Under the pieces are notes generated by a model, which saw only the letters and a list, made by a program, of their open reading frames with translations, was not told the origin of the DNA and searched no databases. DNA of 64,000 nucleotides from Pseudomonas fluorescens (lineage in GTDB: Bacteria > Pseudomonadota > Gammaproteobacteria > Pseudomonadales > Pseudomonadaceae), in the NCBI RefSeq assembly GCF_900636825.1, contig NZ_LR134318.1:5193501-5257500 (forward strand). The letters run 5' to 3'. The translations under genes and the position numbers were made by a program. Within the stretch, counting starts at the first letter, position 1, and every line of letters starts with the position of its first letter. Shown here piece after piece: positions 1-9,151 of this stretch.

Positions 1-183
1 GCTTTGCTTGTCGCGAACATCAATGACCTGGATGTCCTGGGCCTTGACGTCTTCCAGGGCTGCCTTGGCCAGTTCGACCAGTTGCGCGCCGGTGAGCGGC
101 TCGTTGGTGTTGACCGGCTCCGGCAGCGGCGCGCTCTTGAACGTGCCTTTGCGCTTTACTTTGGTTTGGTCTTTGTCAGTCAT
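1..183 (-). CDS. rsfS: Ribosome silencing factor RsfS, N-terminal part (runs off the window)
   Basis: The first 61 codons of a minus-strand gene are present; the rest lies beyond position 1. The start is ATG at 183 and the protein begins MTDKDQTKVKRKGTFKSA, followed by PLTGAQLVELAKAALEDVKA, the opening helix of the RsfS (YbeB/Iojap) fold. RsfS binds ribosomal protein L14 and blocks subunit joining when nutrients run out. The charged leader before the conserved domain is usual in Pseudomonas. It sits directly downstream of nadD, the common order in this genus. Identification rests on the N-terminus and the neighbourhood. Confidence 0.85.
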   Translation of the reverse strand, partial: MTDKDQTKVKRKGTFKSAPLPEPVNTNEPLTGAQLVELAKAALEDVKAQDIQVIDVRDKQS

Positions 184-255
184 ATAAAACTCGTTTTGCT
201 CATGTATTCGGCGGCTTGGGGATACGTGGATTCGTATCAGTGAAGCACGCCTTGT

Positions 256-978
256 TCAGTTCGACGCACGGTACAGACCGTGCGCATCGATGTAGGCCAG
301 GACCGCGTCGGGCACCAGGAAACGTACCGACTTACCGCTGGCCAGCAGTTGACGGATCTGGGTGGCGGAAACCGCGAGCGGTGTCTGCCAGACGAATGCA
401 ATCTGTCCGCTCGGCCCCTTCAGGGCCAGCGGGTCGCTCACCGAACGCGCTGCCAGCAGGTTGCGCAAGGCATCCGGCGGTTCGCTGTCGGCGTCCGGGC
501 GCTGTAGCACCAGGATATGGCAATGCTGGAGCAACTCTTCCCAGCGATGCCAAGTGGGCAGGCCGCAAAATGCGTCCCAGCCCAAAAGCAGAAAAACCTG
601 GGTATCTGCGGCCAGTTCGGCGCGCATCAACTCCAGGGTATCAATGGTGTAAGACGGCTTGTCCCGCTGCAATTCGCGGGCGTCCACCACCAGCGGCGGC
701 ACTCCGGCCACCGCGCACTCGACCATCGCCAGCCGATCCTGCGCCGACACTTGCGGCGTGCCGCGATGCGGTGGCCGCGCGCTCGGCGTCAGTCGCAGCT
801 CATCGAGCGCCAGCGCTTCGGCGACTTCCAGCGCGCCACGCAGATGGCCGATATGCACCGGGTCGAACGTGCCGCCCAACACGCCAATGCGTTGCGGACG
901 GGACTCGCTGTCGGTGTGCGGCGCTATCAGGTCGAGGTCGCTCAAGTCAAACCGTCGCCTGGCCGCGCAACTGGCCAT
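256..978 (-). CDS. nadD: Nicotinate-nucleotide adenylyltransferase NadD
   Basis: Converts nicotinate mononucleotide and ATP to deamido-NAD in NAD synthesis. The nucleotidyltransferase signature GGTFDPVHIGHL lies near residue 35 and the second family motif SATQIRQLL near the C-terminus. Length (240 aa from ATG 978) is slightly above the usual 210-220 aa because of a leader before the Rossmann fold. The ATG at 978 overlaps the end of proA by about 32 nt. A TTG at 945, one base after the proA stop, would give a more typical length, so the exact start is open. It lies between proA and rsfS on the same strand and is probably cotranscribed with both. Confidence 0.93.
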   Translation of the reverse strand: MASCAARRRFDLSDLDLIAPHTDSESRPQRIGVLGGTFDPVHIGHLRGALEVAEALALDELRLTPSARPPHRGTPQVSAQDRLAMVECAVAGVPPLVVDARELQRDKPSYTIDTLELMRAELAADTQVFLLLGWDAFCGLPTWHRWEELLQHCHILVLQRPDADSEPPDALRNLLAARSVSDPLALKGPSGQIAFVWQTPLAVSATQIRQLLASGKSVRFLVPDAVLAYIDAHGLYRASN

Positions 979-2218
979 CGCCGACCACGATGTACTTCTC
1001 GCAGGTCAGCCCTTCAAGCCCCACCGGGCCGCGGGCGTGCAGCTTATCAGTAGAAATGCCGATCTCGGCACCCAAACCGTATTCAAATCCGTCGGCAAAG
1101 CATGTCGGCGTGTTGATCATCACCGAGGCCGAGTCGACTTCCGCGACAAAGCGCCGGGTGTCGGCGAGGTTTTCGCTGACGATCGAGTCGGTGTGATGAG
1201 AGCCATAATGGTTGATGTGTTCGATAGCCTGATCCAGCCCGTCGACCACGCGGATCGACAGAATCGGCGCCAGATACTCGGTGCTCCAGTCGTCCTCCGT
1301 GGCCGCGACGGCGTCGATGATCGCCCGGGTACGCTCGCAGCCACGCAGCTCGACGCCTTTCTCGCGGAACCGGGCAGCCATGGCCGGGAGGAAAACCTTT
1401 GCCACCGCTTGATCGACCAGCAACGTTTCCATCGCGCCGCAGATGCCGTAGCGATAGGTCTTGGCGTTGAAGGCAATCCGCTCGGCCTTCGGCAGATCGG
1501 CGTCTGCGCTAACGTACACGTGACAGATGCCGTCCAGATGTTTGATCACCGGTACGCGGGCGTCGCGGCTGATGCGCTCGATCAGACCACGGCCACCGCG
1601 CGGGACAATCACGTCGATGTATTCAGGCATGGTGATCATCGCACCGACGGCGGCACGGTCGGTGGTTTCGACTACTTGCACCACGGCGGCGGGCAACTCG
1701 GCTTCGGCCAGACCGCGCTGAATGCATGCGGCAATCGCGCGATTGGAATGAATCGCCTCGGAGCCACCGCGCAGGATCGTCGCATTGCCCGACTTCAGGC
1801 ACAGACTTGCCGCATCGATGGTCACATTCGGACGGGATTCATAGATGATTCCGATCACGCCCAGCGGCACGCGCATCTTGCCGACCTGAATGCCCGACGG
1901 ACGGAAACTCATGTCGCGGATCGAACCGACCGGATCAGGCAATGCAGCCACCTGACGCAAGCCGACGATCATGCCGTCGATACGCGCCGGAGTCAGTTCC
2001 AGACGCTCCAGCAAAGCCGGCTCAAGGCCATTGGCGCGACCGTTGGCCAGATCCTGTTCATTGGCTGCGGCGAGCTCGGCACGTGCAGCGTCCAGAGCAT
2101 TGGCAGCAGCCTGCAACGCGCGATTCTTCTGCGCAGTGCTGGCACGGCCGATGACCCGGGAGGCTTCACGGGCGGCGCGACCCAATCGGGTCATGTAGTC
2201 AAGAACGGACTCAGTCAT
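947..2218 (-). CDS. proA: Gamma-glutamyl phosphate reductase ProA
   Basis: NADPH-dependent reduction of gamma-glutamyl phosphate to glutamate semialdehyde, the second step of proline synthesis. The protein has the aldehyde-dehydrogenase-like fold. The nucleophile cysteine is in YGICGAMETLLVD, and the N-terminus MTESVLDYMTRLGRAARE is that of Pseudomonas ProA. I use ATG 2218 (423 aa); a TTG at 2239 would add seven residues but has no ribosome site. The gene leads a minus-strand run proA-nadD-rsfS. The 177-nt gap to the divergent mpg gene must hold promoters in both directions. Confidence 0.95.
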   Translation of the reverse strand: MTESVLDYMTRLGRAAREASRVIGRASTAQKNRALQAAANALDAARAELAAANEQDLANGRANGLEPALLERLELTPARIDGMIVGLRQVAALPDPVGSIRDMSFRPSGIQVGKMRVPLGVIGIIYESRPNVTIDAASLCLKSGNATILRGGSEAIHSNRAIAACIQRGLAEAELPAAVVQVVETTDRAAVGAMITMPEYIDVIVPRGGRGLIERISRDARVPVIKHLDGICHVYVSADADLPKAERIAFNAKTYRYGICGAMETLLVDQAVAKVFLPAMAARFREKGVELRGCERTRAIIDAVAATEDDWSTEYLAPILSIRVVDGLDQAIEHINHYGSHHTDSIVSENLADTRRFVAEVDSASVMINTPTCFADGFEYGLGAEIGISTDKLHARGPVGLEGLTCEKYIVVGDGQLRGQATV

Positions 2219-2395
2219 GGTCTGCTGGGGTCTTGGCAAAGAGGAAAGCGGCAGATTATAGCTGTCGCGTCCCGCGACTAACAGCGGTGACGGGCGGATG
2301 GTCGAAATCAGCTGCGATTGGCCATCGTTCAGCCGTAATTAAGCTCAGCGTTGGTATCATCACGGCCTCTTGAGCCTGGATAAACCTTGCCCATC

Positions 2396-3091
2396 ATGAC
2401 CAACGTGCCTCTTCATTCGACCCCTGCGCGCCTGCCCGTGGGCCTGCCGGACAGTTTTTTCGAGCGTGACGCCCAGGTCCTGGCCAAGGATCTGCTCGGC
2501 AAAGTCATCCGCCACCGGGTCGGCGAGCTGTGGCTGAGCGCGCGAATCATCGAAACCGAAGCGTATTACTTTGCCGAGAAAGGCAGTCACGCCTCGCTTG
2601 GCTACACAGAAAAACGTAAGGCTTTGTTTCTGGATGGCGGGCACATTTATATGTATTACGCCCGTGGCGGCGATTCGCTGAACTTCAGCGCGCAGGGTCC
2701 GGGCAATGCCGTGCTGATCAAATCGGCTTATCCATGGGTCGATGAAGTCAGCGGCCCGGCGAGCCTTGCGCAGATGCTGCTGAACAATCCCGATGCTCAG
2801 GGGCGGCCGCGGCCGACGCAAAAGTTGTGCGCCGGGCAAACGTTATTGTGCAAAGCGCTGGGTTTGAAAGTTCCGATGTGGGATGCCAAACGTTTCGATC
2901 ATGAATTGCTGTTGGTGGAGGACACAGGGCCGGCGCCCGCGCACATCATTCAAACTACTCGGCTGGGCATTCCCCTCGGTCGGGACGAACATCTGCTGTA
3001 CCGCTTCGTCGACGCCGCGTATGCACAATGGTGCACGCGGAACCCGCTGCGACGGGGTCAGGTCGAAGGCCGGGATTATCTCCTTCTGTAA
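2396..3091 (+). CDS. mpg: DNA-3-methyladenine glycosylase (AAG/MPG family)
   Basis: Base-excision repair enzyme that removes alkylated purines such as 3-methyladenine. The 231-aa protein carries family landmarks: LAKDLLGKVIRHRV, RIIETEAYYFAEKGSHAS with the catalytic-region Glu, GGHIYMYYARGG, and a C-terminal LLYRFVDAAYA. ATG 2396 is used; an upstream in-frame TTG at 2387 is possible but less likely. The gene is divergent from proA and is followed 10 nt after its stop by a REP palindrome that may end or stabilise its transcript. Confidence 0.93.
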   Translation: MTNVPLHSTPARLPVGLPDSFFERDAQVLAKDLLGKVIRHRVGELWLSARIIETEAYYFAEKGSHASLGYTEKRKALFLDGGHIYMYYARGGDSLNFSAQGPGNAVLIKSAYPWVDEVSGPASLAQMLLNNPDAQGRPRPTQKLCAGQTLLCKALGLKVPMWDAKRFDHELLLVEDTGPAPAHIIQTTRLGIPLGRDEHLLYRFVDAAYAQWCTRNPLRRGQVEGRDYLLL

Positions 3092-3101
3092 ATTCTTACT
3101 C

Positions 3102-3190
3102 CTGTAGGAGCTGCCGCAGGCTGCGATCTTTTGATTCTGCTTTAAAGAAACAAGATCAAAACATCGCAGCCTGCGGCAGCTCCTGCACAG
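3102..3190. repeat. REP palindrome pair (GTAGGAGCTGCCG type)
   Basis: Two inverted arms, CTGTAGGAGCTGCCGCAGG and its near-complement CCTGCGGCAGCTCCTGCACAG, flank a loop containing GATCTTTTGAT and ATCAAAA. This is the most common intergenic repeat of the window. It lies just after mpg and could form a transcript-ending hairpin. Confidence 0.9.
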
Positions 3191-3218
3191 GGCTCATCAT
3201 TGGTTTGGAGTTTTTGGT

Positions 3219-4535
3219 ATGGGCCCATGGCTCGATAGCGTGACCGGTTGGCTGGCAGCCAATCCGCAGTGGCTGGCCGCAGCGGTGTTCATCGTCGCGT
3301 GCGTGGAATGTCTGGCAATCGCCGGGCTGATCGTGCCGGGCACGGTGCTGCTGTTTGCCGTGGCGGTTCTGGCCGGCAGCGGCGCATTGTCATTGAGCGA
3401 AACCTTGCTGCTGGGTTTCCTTGGCGGCATCCTCGGCGATCTGATTTCGTACTTTCTCGGCCGACATTTCCATCAGAACATCCGCCGCCTGCCCGGTTTG
3501 CGCCATCACCCGGAATGGATGGCCGGCGCGGAAAGCTATTTCCAGCGTTACGGCATCGCCAGCCTGCTGGTGGGGCGCTTCATTGGCCCGTTGCGGCCGA
3601 TGCTGCCGATGGTCGCCGGCATGTGCGACATGCCCTTCCCGCGTTTTGCCGCGGTCAGCCTGTTGGCCGCCGCGGGCTGGAGCCTGGCCTATCTGCTGCC
3701 GGGCTGGGCGACCGGCGCGGCGTTTCGCCTGCCATTGCCGGAGGGGTTCTGGCTGGAGGCCGGGATCGTCGCCGCCAGCATTGCAGTGATGGTCGGCTTG
3801 AGCGTCAACAGCAGCGTACGCCGCCATCGTCGCGCGACGATCTGGATCAGCAGCATGAGCCTGTTGATCCTGATCGGTCTGTTCATCGGCTACCCCTACC
3901 TGACCGCGCTGGACAAAGGGGTGATGGCCCTGGTGCAGGAACATCGCCAGCCGGCGCTGGATGAAATCGCCGTGACGCTGACCCTCATTGGCGAATTCCG
4001 CATCATGCTGCTCTTCAGCGCTCTGCTTGTGCTGCTCCTGCTGCTGTGCAAGCAGTGGCGCCAGGCAGCGTTCGCGTGCGCCACGCTGCTGGTCACCGCG
4101 ATGGCGAATACCACCACCAAATATTTCTTCGCCCGGGTGCGACCGGAAGTTCTTACCGAACCGCTGACCAGTTACAGCATGCCCAGCGGCCATGCTTCCG
4201 GCGCCTTCGCGCTGTTTCTGACGCTGGCGGTACTGGCCGGGCGCGGGCAACCGCCACGCATGCGTCTGACCTGGCTGCTGATCGGCTGCATTCCGGCGCT
4301 GGCGATTGCATTGTCGCGGGTCTACCTTGGCGCGCACTGGCCGACCGACGTGTTGGCCGGGGCGATGCTCGCCGCGTGTGTCTGCGCCGCAAGCCTGTGG
4401 CTCAGCCAACGCCAGACGCCCCTCAATGCCATGCCAGTGAAAGTCTGGTGGCTGGTACTGCCGGTTCTCGTCGCGCTGTTCAGTTTCTTTGTGTTGCGCC
4501 ACTTGCCGCATGTGATGACGCGATACGCTTATTGA
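3219..4535 (+). CDS. DedA-PAP2 fusion: inner-membrane DedA domain plus PAP2-type lipid phosphatase
   Basis: A 438-aa inner-membrane protein. Residues 1-200 are a DedA/SNARE-associated domain (flippase-related) with ECLAIAGLIVPGT and GRFIGPLRPMLPMVAG. Residues about 210-435 form a multi-pass PAP2 phosphatase with all three catalytic motifs: KYFFARVRP (KX6RP), MPSGHA (PSGH) and SRVYLGAHWPTD (SRX5HX3D). The pairing suggests coupled lipid transport and dephosphorylation, for example of undecaprenyl pyrophosphate or phosphatidate. The fusion is known in gammaproteobacteria; the substrate is inferred. A separate single-domain DedA protein is encoded at 26860. Confidence 0.9.
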   Translation: MGPWLDSVTGWLAANPQWLAAAVFIVACVECLAIAGLIVPGTVLLFAVAVLAGSGALSLSETLLLGFLGGILGDLISYFLGRHFHQNIRRLPGLRHHPEWMAGAESYFQRYGIASLLVGRFIGPLRPMLPMVAGMCDMPFPRFAAVSLLAAAGWSLAYLLPGWATGAAFRLPLPEGFWLEAGIVAASIAVMVGLSVNSSVRRHRRATIWISSMSLLILIGLFIGYPYLTALDKGVMALVQEHRQPALDEIAVTLTLIGEFRIMLLFSALLVLLLLLCKQWRQAAFACATLLVTAMANTTTKYFFARVRPEVLTEPLTSYSMPSGHASGAFALFLTLAVLAGRGQPPRMRLTWLLIGCIPALAIALSRVYLGAHWPTDVLAGAMLAACVCAASLWLSQRQTPLNAMPVKVWWLVLPVLVALFSFFVLRHLPHVMTRYAY

Positions 4536-4577
4536 ACACGCTTTTGGCAGCGGCGTTCACCCGTGTGGGCGGCGCCG

Positions 4578-5147
4578 TCACGCGCTGCCATCTGCGGCTT
4601 TCTGTACGATTTTCACAACAAATTTCCTGATTTCATTTTTGTGTATGTAGTCGCCTTTTGCGTTATCGACGGCACTGAAAGTCGGCGTTTCCAGGGTTTT
4701 ACTCAGAAACAGACACTCTCCCGTGCGCTTGCTCCTCAAGCGAGCGTAAAAAATGCTCGCTCCGATCGGCAGATTAACGAGCGCATCATTATCCTGGTGC
4801 AGTAATTTGAAATAGTCAGGCGCAGTGTCTTGGGCAACATATAACTCGCCAGTGCGCTCATCGACATTCAAATGCCAGCCATTATAAATACCCTCTGCGC
4901 TGACTTTGATAATGTATTCACTTCCAACCGGATTGAAACGCAACAATAACGCTTTGTCATCATCATGATCAGCCAATGTCACCAACGTTGAAATCGCTGG
5001 ATCAGCCAAGTGCGCCTCAATATCAAGCCTCTGTCCAAGTGTCAGACGAGAAAACTTCTTTCTCGCTCTGAGGCGTTGTTCGTTCAACACCAAAGCACGC
5101 CCTTGCAGATACAACTTCGCGGTAAATTCATGAACTATTGTGGACAT
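4578..5147 (-). CDS. Unknown 189-aa protein of the toxin island
   Basis: I do not recognise a family. The 189-aa soluble protein has no signal peptide or membrane segment. It shows alternating short beta-like stretches and turns (NGWHLNVDERTGELYVAQD, TGECLFLSKTLETPTF) that recall a beta-trefoil or lectin-like fold, but this is only a visual impression. ATG 5147 is preceded by GCAGG. It lies 45 nt after the small gene at 5193-5417 on the same strand, so the two are probably cotranscribed. Base composition is AT-richer than the flanking core genes. Its position next to the toxin-like pair suggests a helper, carrier or protective role, without direct evidence. Confidence 0.7.
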   Translation of the reverse strand: MSTIVHEFTAKLYLQGRALVLNEQRLRARKKFSRLTLGQRLDIEAHLADPAISTLVTLADHDDDKALLLRFNPVGSEYIIKVSAEGIYNGWHLNVDERTGELYVAQDTAPDYFKLLHQDNDALVNLPIGASIFYARLRSKRTGECLFLSKTLETPTFSAVDNAKGDYIHKNEIRKFVVKIVQKAADGSA

Positions 5148-5192
5148 ACGAAACCTGCGTTCTGGTTAATCTGATTTCGCCAAAATGGTTGC

Positions 5193-5417
5193 TCAAACCG
5201 CTACAACCGACAGAGGCGCCACCGCAGGGATCCCCGAGCTATCTTTGCCGGCGAGCTTCACGCGTTTGCGCTTGCGTCGCTCCAGCACGGCCAGATCCGC
5301 ACATTCACTGGCTTTACGCACATGGCGCTCGTCGTTACTGTCGCCACTGGCGAACTTCATCATGAACTTACTGACAATATCATCCCAAAAAGCCCATTCA
5401 TCCTCATATAAAGTCAT
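5193..5417 (-). CDS. Unknown 74-aa protein of the toxin island
   Basis: A small protein starting at ATG 5417 with a good ribosome site (AAAGGAAT) seven bases upstream, which makes it likely to be real. It begins MTLYEDEWAFWDDIVSKFMM, has a basic middle (ERRKRKRVKLAGK) and a hydrophobic tail. There is no known domain. It is the promoter-proximal member of a two-gene minus-strand unit with the 189-aa gene and is transcribed away from the toxin-like genes. Possible roles include an immunity or regulatory protein; I cannot choose between them. Confidence 0.65.
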   Translation of the reverse strand: MTLYEDEWAFWDDIVSKFMMKFASGDSNDERHVRKASECADLAVLERRKRKRVKLAGKDSSGIPAVAPLSVVAV

Positions 5418-5628
5418 CGCTAATTCCTTTTTACAATCAAGTTTGTTCTGTTGGCGCAGGCCACACTACAGTCGCCCTCACAAAGAAAACAACTATTGCT
5501 CGTCGCTCCATTCATACAAAAATTGACAACACAACTGGCAAAACAAAAACGGCGGAACAACACCGCATGCACATGCGACATTAGCCAACACCATTTCCGC
5601 CATAACACTCACGGATGAGAGCGCTAAA
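5418..5628. promoter_or_regulatory. AT-rich divergent intergenic region of the toxin island
   Basis: About 210 bases separate the minus-strand small genes from the plus-strand toxin-like pair and must hold promoters for both. The stretch is clearly richer in A and T than the rest of the window. I could not fix -35/-10 boxes or an operator with confidence. Confidence 0.45.
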
Positions 5629-8600
5629 TTGTCAAAGCCATTTATTCAACGCCACGCACAGACTGATCCCAATGACCCGGTACGGATCACCGATTCAGAA
5701 CCTGACGACTTGTCCGGCGACAGCGAGGGCGCTGTCACGGATATTGCGGACGCCACCGTCAAACCGGTTTTGACTGCAAAGACCCCGAGCCTTGAAGACC
5801 TCGACAGCCTGTTCGGCCCCCTGCGATTCGGCGAGTGTACGGTGACGCGCAAAGAACTCGTCGCCATGGGCGCGACCCTTGATGGCAAGGAAATCACCGC
5901 GGCCAACACTTACGTTGCGAGCCCCGACCAAAGCTTTATCGACGCACTTGAATTTGATCCCGCCAGGGTCAAACAGCGCCTGATGTCAGTGGCAAGCGCA
6001 GACGCCGAACTTGTCGCAAGTTTGCTGTACGAGGTCGCCACCCACCGGTCAGCTGACGCCGCAACCTTGTTTTCCCCAGCCAAAGAAGGCTCTTTGGATG
6101 TGGGCATGGACAGGATCGGGAAAAGATTGAGCTCGGTGCAGCGCCTGGAAATAACTCACTCACCTCTGTCCGAGCAACTTCCAGACTGGGTGGACCAGGC
6201 CAAGAGCCGCACCATGAATGTAGTGGGCGTCGGCATGCAACTGTATGGCCTCTACAGCGCTTATCGAGGCGCGATTGAAGCACTCAAGCAAGGTGATCTC
6301 GGCGAGGTGGGGATCAACCTCGGCGGGGCCGGCGCGGAAATCACGTCGATCGGGGTCGAGTACGCGTTGGTCAAAACCGGCGAGCAAATGATCCGTCAGG
6401 GTTCGCAGAATCTGGACCTGTTCAGCAAAACCTCTTCGGGCAAGTGGCTGGCACGCAGCGCCGGGCTGGTCGCAGCGGCGCTGACCCTGCCCTTTGATAT
6501 CTACACGGCTATCAAGTCATTTAACGACGCGGCCAAAACGGAAGGGAAAAAAGCTCAGGATCTGTACGTGACTGGCGGCCTGAGCGTGGCGAGTGGCGGC
6601 ATCTCGCTCGCCTTGGGGATCGCCGCCCTGATGGGCCTCAAGTTTGCAGGTCCCATCGGCCTCGTGGCAGCGGGGCTGATGATTGCCGGCGCGACCATTT
6701 ATCAAGCGGTTCGGGTGGTGGATGATATCGATGACTACATCGAACTGACGGTTGGCGAACGTTGGCGCGCGGGGTGGCTGGCGTTCTGGAGCATGGAGCA
6801 GGACGCTGAACTGATGGACCGTTTCAACGCAGCCAAAACCTACAGCGATTATGAAAAACTGCTCAAGAAGAGAAGCCTGGGCTGGCTGAAAAAAGAGTTC
6901 AAGGAACGCTTCGAAGCGGTCTACATCGGCCGCTTCGATGTAACGACCCAGCAAAGGGAAATTCACCGACTCGAATGGGCCGAAGGCGAGAAACCCTTTG
7001 ATACTGTGAACAAGCCGATCATCAAGGAAACTGACGACATACTTTCCGCCTGGGATGGCCTGCCGGATGACAACGACCGCGTGGTGTCGGACCAGCGCGA
7101 TGCGAAAAAAGGCGTGTTCTGGCAGCTCGGAGATGGCAATGATCTGATCATGGGTGTGGGGGACCAGCCCAACCACTTCAGCCTCGGTGCGGGGAAAAAG
7201 TACCTGACCGGCGGCAACAAGGACGACGCGTTTGTGTTCCAGTCCGCCGCCCAGACGCTACAGGCCGCATACAAAGAGGAACCCGGAACTCTGAAAGGAG
7301 GGCAAGGGACTGATCTGCTGTGGTTGCAGGGCAAGCACCAACACATTGATCACGGCGCCAATCCCACGCCCTATCTCGGTTATTCGATCGACCTTGCACA
7401 ACAGAAAATCGAATTGATCCCCACCGACAGCACCACCAAACCGGTGTTGTTCGCGAATATCGAATCCATCGAAAAAGTCGAAACACTGGCCGGCGCGCAG
7501 AACAAAGTGATTGGTAGCGAGCAAGCGGATGTGATTGCGGCGAACGGCGACGACGGGGTCGACGCGGGCGCCGGCAACGACCATATCAGCCTGCGTGGCA
7601 ATCACGTTGCAGCCGTTGGCGGCGCCGGTCTCGACACCTATCACCTGCACAAGGCAAGCCGGCGGATTTCCATCGCTGAAGACGGCAAGGATGAAAGCAT
7701 CGTGTATCTGGGGGTGCCCATGGAGTTCGTGCAGCGCTGGACAGTTCAGGGCGAAACCCTGGTGATCCACTCATTGCGCGACCATCAACGCGCCTCGCCC
7801 CAACGGGAAGTGATCATCAAGAATGTTTACCAAACCCTCGGCAAACAACGTTCGTTGCACAACGCCAAGTGGGTATTCATTACTGCGGATGGCTATTACC
7901 TGCAGCCTGATTGGCCGACGGAAATCACTGGCACCGCGGATGTCACGCTCAAAGTGCTGGTCATCGTACCCGGTACCGCAAAAGCCGCGCCCGTCCTGCT
8001 CAACGGCAGCCGTACCGTTGAGCATGGCGCCCCGGAGACCTTCTATTGTCTGGATCGTGGAACGAAGCCCCGTCAGTTGCGCATCAATCAATCCGCTCAG
8101 GAACGACAGTGCACAATTTTCGCTGACTTCGACAGCAGCGAGATCAAAGCAGTCGAAGCCTCTTACACAGTGAGCGTGAAAAAAGGCATCAACACCGTCC
8201 TCGACTACAAGAGCCTTTCCTTCAAGTTAACGTTCGCCGAGGGGCTGTTATTCATCCATGAACCAATGGTGCAAGCCGCGCAGAACCCAGCGGACATGGG
8301 CGGCGGAATCATGGCATCGGGTTGGAAACTGCTCTGTGATATCACCCTGGTAATGCGCGACGGCGTGTCCTACTCCCTGGACTTCCCTCGTACCAACGTT
8401 CGCGAAGACGCGCGCAATCCCGGATACAGACTCATTCAGAGCCTTGGCTCACTGCGTCCGCGAGGGGGACGTTATATCTGCGCCAAACCCGTCACTACGC
8501 GATACGAACTGAAAGCAACAGCGCAAAGAATCGATCTGGCCGCGAGCGAATATCGCTCGATCCTGCATTTCGAAGGGCGCTCGAATACTTACGATCTTTA

Positions 8601-9147
8601 CCCCTCGAAAAATGTTTCGCTGCAACTGTCTACCCATGAAGGCAGCGCAGCGTCTTCAACCTGGAACATCTACACGCAAAACGTCGATGAACGAATTTAT
8701 CGCCAGGAAATTGCGCTCAACAAGAATCTATTGGAAATCGGCAGCGTTCATGTGCAGCTTCCAGATAGCGAAAACCCCGAACTTCCACTCGAAACGCTAT
8801 ACGTGATGCTTACTTCCGGCGTCACTTACAAAATCCATACGCTGTTCAACTGGATCGAACTGTTTGCCATCGACGCCTCGGCTTACGCGTCGGTCGCCGA
8901 TGTCATTGCAGAGATTCAACAACACAAAAAATTCGAGTCGAATCAGGTATTCGAAGACACCAGAGTCCTGATTCAGAACATCCAAATGCAGTCCTCGACA
9001 GTGGGCGACATTTATTACATTGCCGATACCGATACCTGGGAGCTGGACAGCGATCCTGCTCAAATCATAAACACCGACGACCTGATGATTACGCCCAGAT
9101 CAAACGCAGATTCGACTGAGATCGATCTGAAACCTGTCAAGGAATGA
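5629..9147 (+). CDS. Large toxin-like protein: TcdA/TcdB-type pore-forming region plus degenerate RTX repeats
   Basis: A 1172-aa protein without signal peptide. Residues 1-190 are acidic and then helical. Residues about 195-385 are rich in glycine, alanine and hydrophobic residues (VGVGMQLYGLYSAYRGAIEA, GGISLALGIAALMGLKFAGP) and resemble the TcdA/TcdB pore-forming and delivery region found in Mcf/FitD-type insect toxins. Residues about 498-672 hold degenerate RTX-like units (LGDGNDLIMG, GGQGTDLLWL, NGDDGVDAGAGNDHISLRG). The remaining 500 residues look beta-rich and are unassigned. The start is TTG 5629, preceded by GAGAG at about 9 nt; no in-frame ATG occurs before codon 80. The ATG of the ADP-ribosyltransferase-like gene follows four bases after its stop. 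Family placement is from recalled motif resemblance and needs a profile search. Confidence 0.7.
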   Translation: MSKPFIQRHAQTDPNDPVRITDSEPDDLSGDSEGAVTDIADATVKPVLTAKTPSLEDLDSLFGPLRFGECTVTRKELVAMGATLDGKEITAANTYVASPDQSFIDALEFDPARVKQRLMSVASADAELVASLLYEVATHRSADAATLFSPAKEGSLDVGMDRIGKRLSSVQRLEITHSPLSEQLPDWVDQAKSRTMNVVGVGMQLYGLYSAYRGAIEALKQGDLGEVGINLGGAGAEITSIGVEYALVKTGEQMIRQGSQNLDLFSKTSSGKWLARSAGLVAAALTLPFDIYTAIKSFNDAAKTEGKKAQDLYVTGGLSVASGGISLALGIAALMGLKFAGPIGLVAAGLMIAGATIYQAVRVVDDIDDYIELTVGERWRAGWLAFWSMEQDAELMDRFNAAKTYSDYEKLLKKRSLGWLKKEFKERFEAVYIGRFDVTTQQREIHRLEWAEGEKPFDTVNKPIIKETDDILSAWDGLPDDNDRVVSDQRDAKKGVFWQLGDGNDLIMGVGDQPNHFSLGAGKKYLTGGNKDDAFVFQSAAQTLQAAYKEEPGTLKGGQGTDLLWLQGKHQHIDHGANPTPYLGYSIDLAQQKIELIPTDSTTKPVLFANIESIEKVETLAGAQNKVIGSEQADVIAANGDDGVDAGAGNDHISLRGNHVAAVGGAGLDTYHLHKASRRISIAEDGKDESIVYLGVPMEFVQRWTVQGETLVIHSLRDHQRASPQREVIIKNVYQTLGKQRSLHNAKWVFITADGYYLQPDWPTEITGTADVTLKVLVIVPGTAKAAPVLLNGSRTVEHGAPETFYCLDRGTKPRQLRINQSAQERQCTIFADFDSSEIKAVEASYTVSVKKGINTVLDYKSLSFKLTFAEGLLFIHEPMVQAAQNPADMGGGIMASGWKLLCDITLVMRDGVSYSLDFPRTNVREDARNPGYRLIQSLGSLRPRGGRYICAKPVTTRYELKATAQRIDLAASEYRSILHFEGRSNTYDLYPSKNVSLQLSTHEGSAASSTWNIYTQNVDERIYRQEIALNKNLLEIGSVHVQLPDSENPELPLETLYVMLTSGVTYKIHTLFNWIELFAIDASAYASVADVIAEIQQHKKFESNQVFEDTRVLIQNIQMQSSTVGDIYYIADTDTWELDSDPAQIINTDDLMITPRSNADSTEIDLKPVKE

Positions 9148-9151
9148 CAAC

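Noticed and set aside
659..2281. Long open frame on the plus strand opposite proA
   Set aside because: It mirrors the codon pattern of proA on the minus strand; its product shows no family features, while proA is certain.
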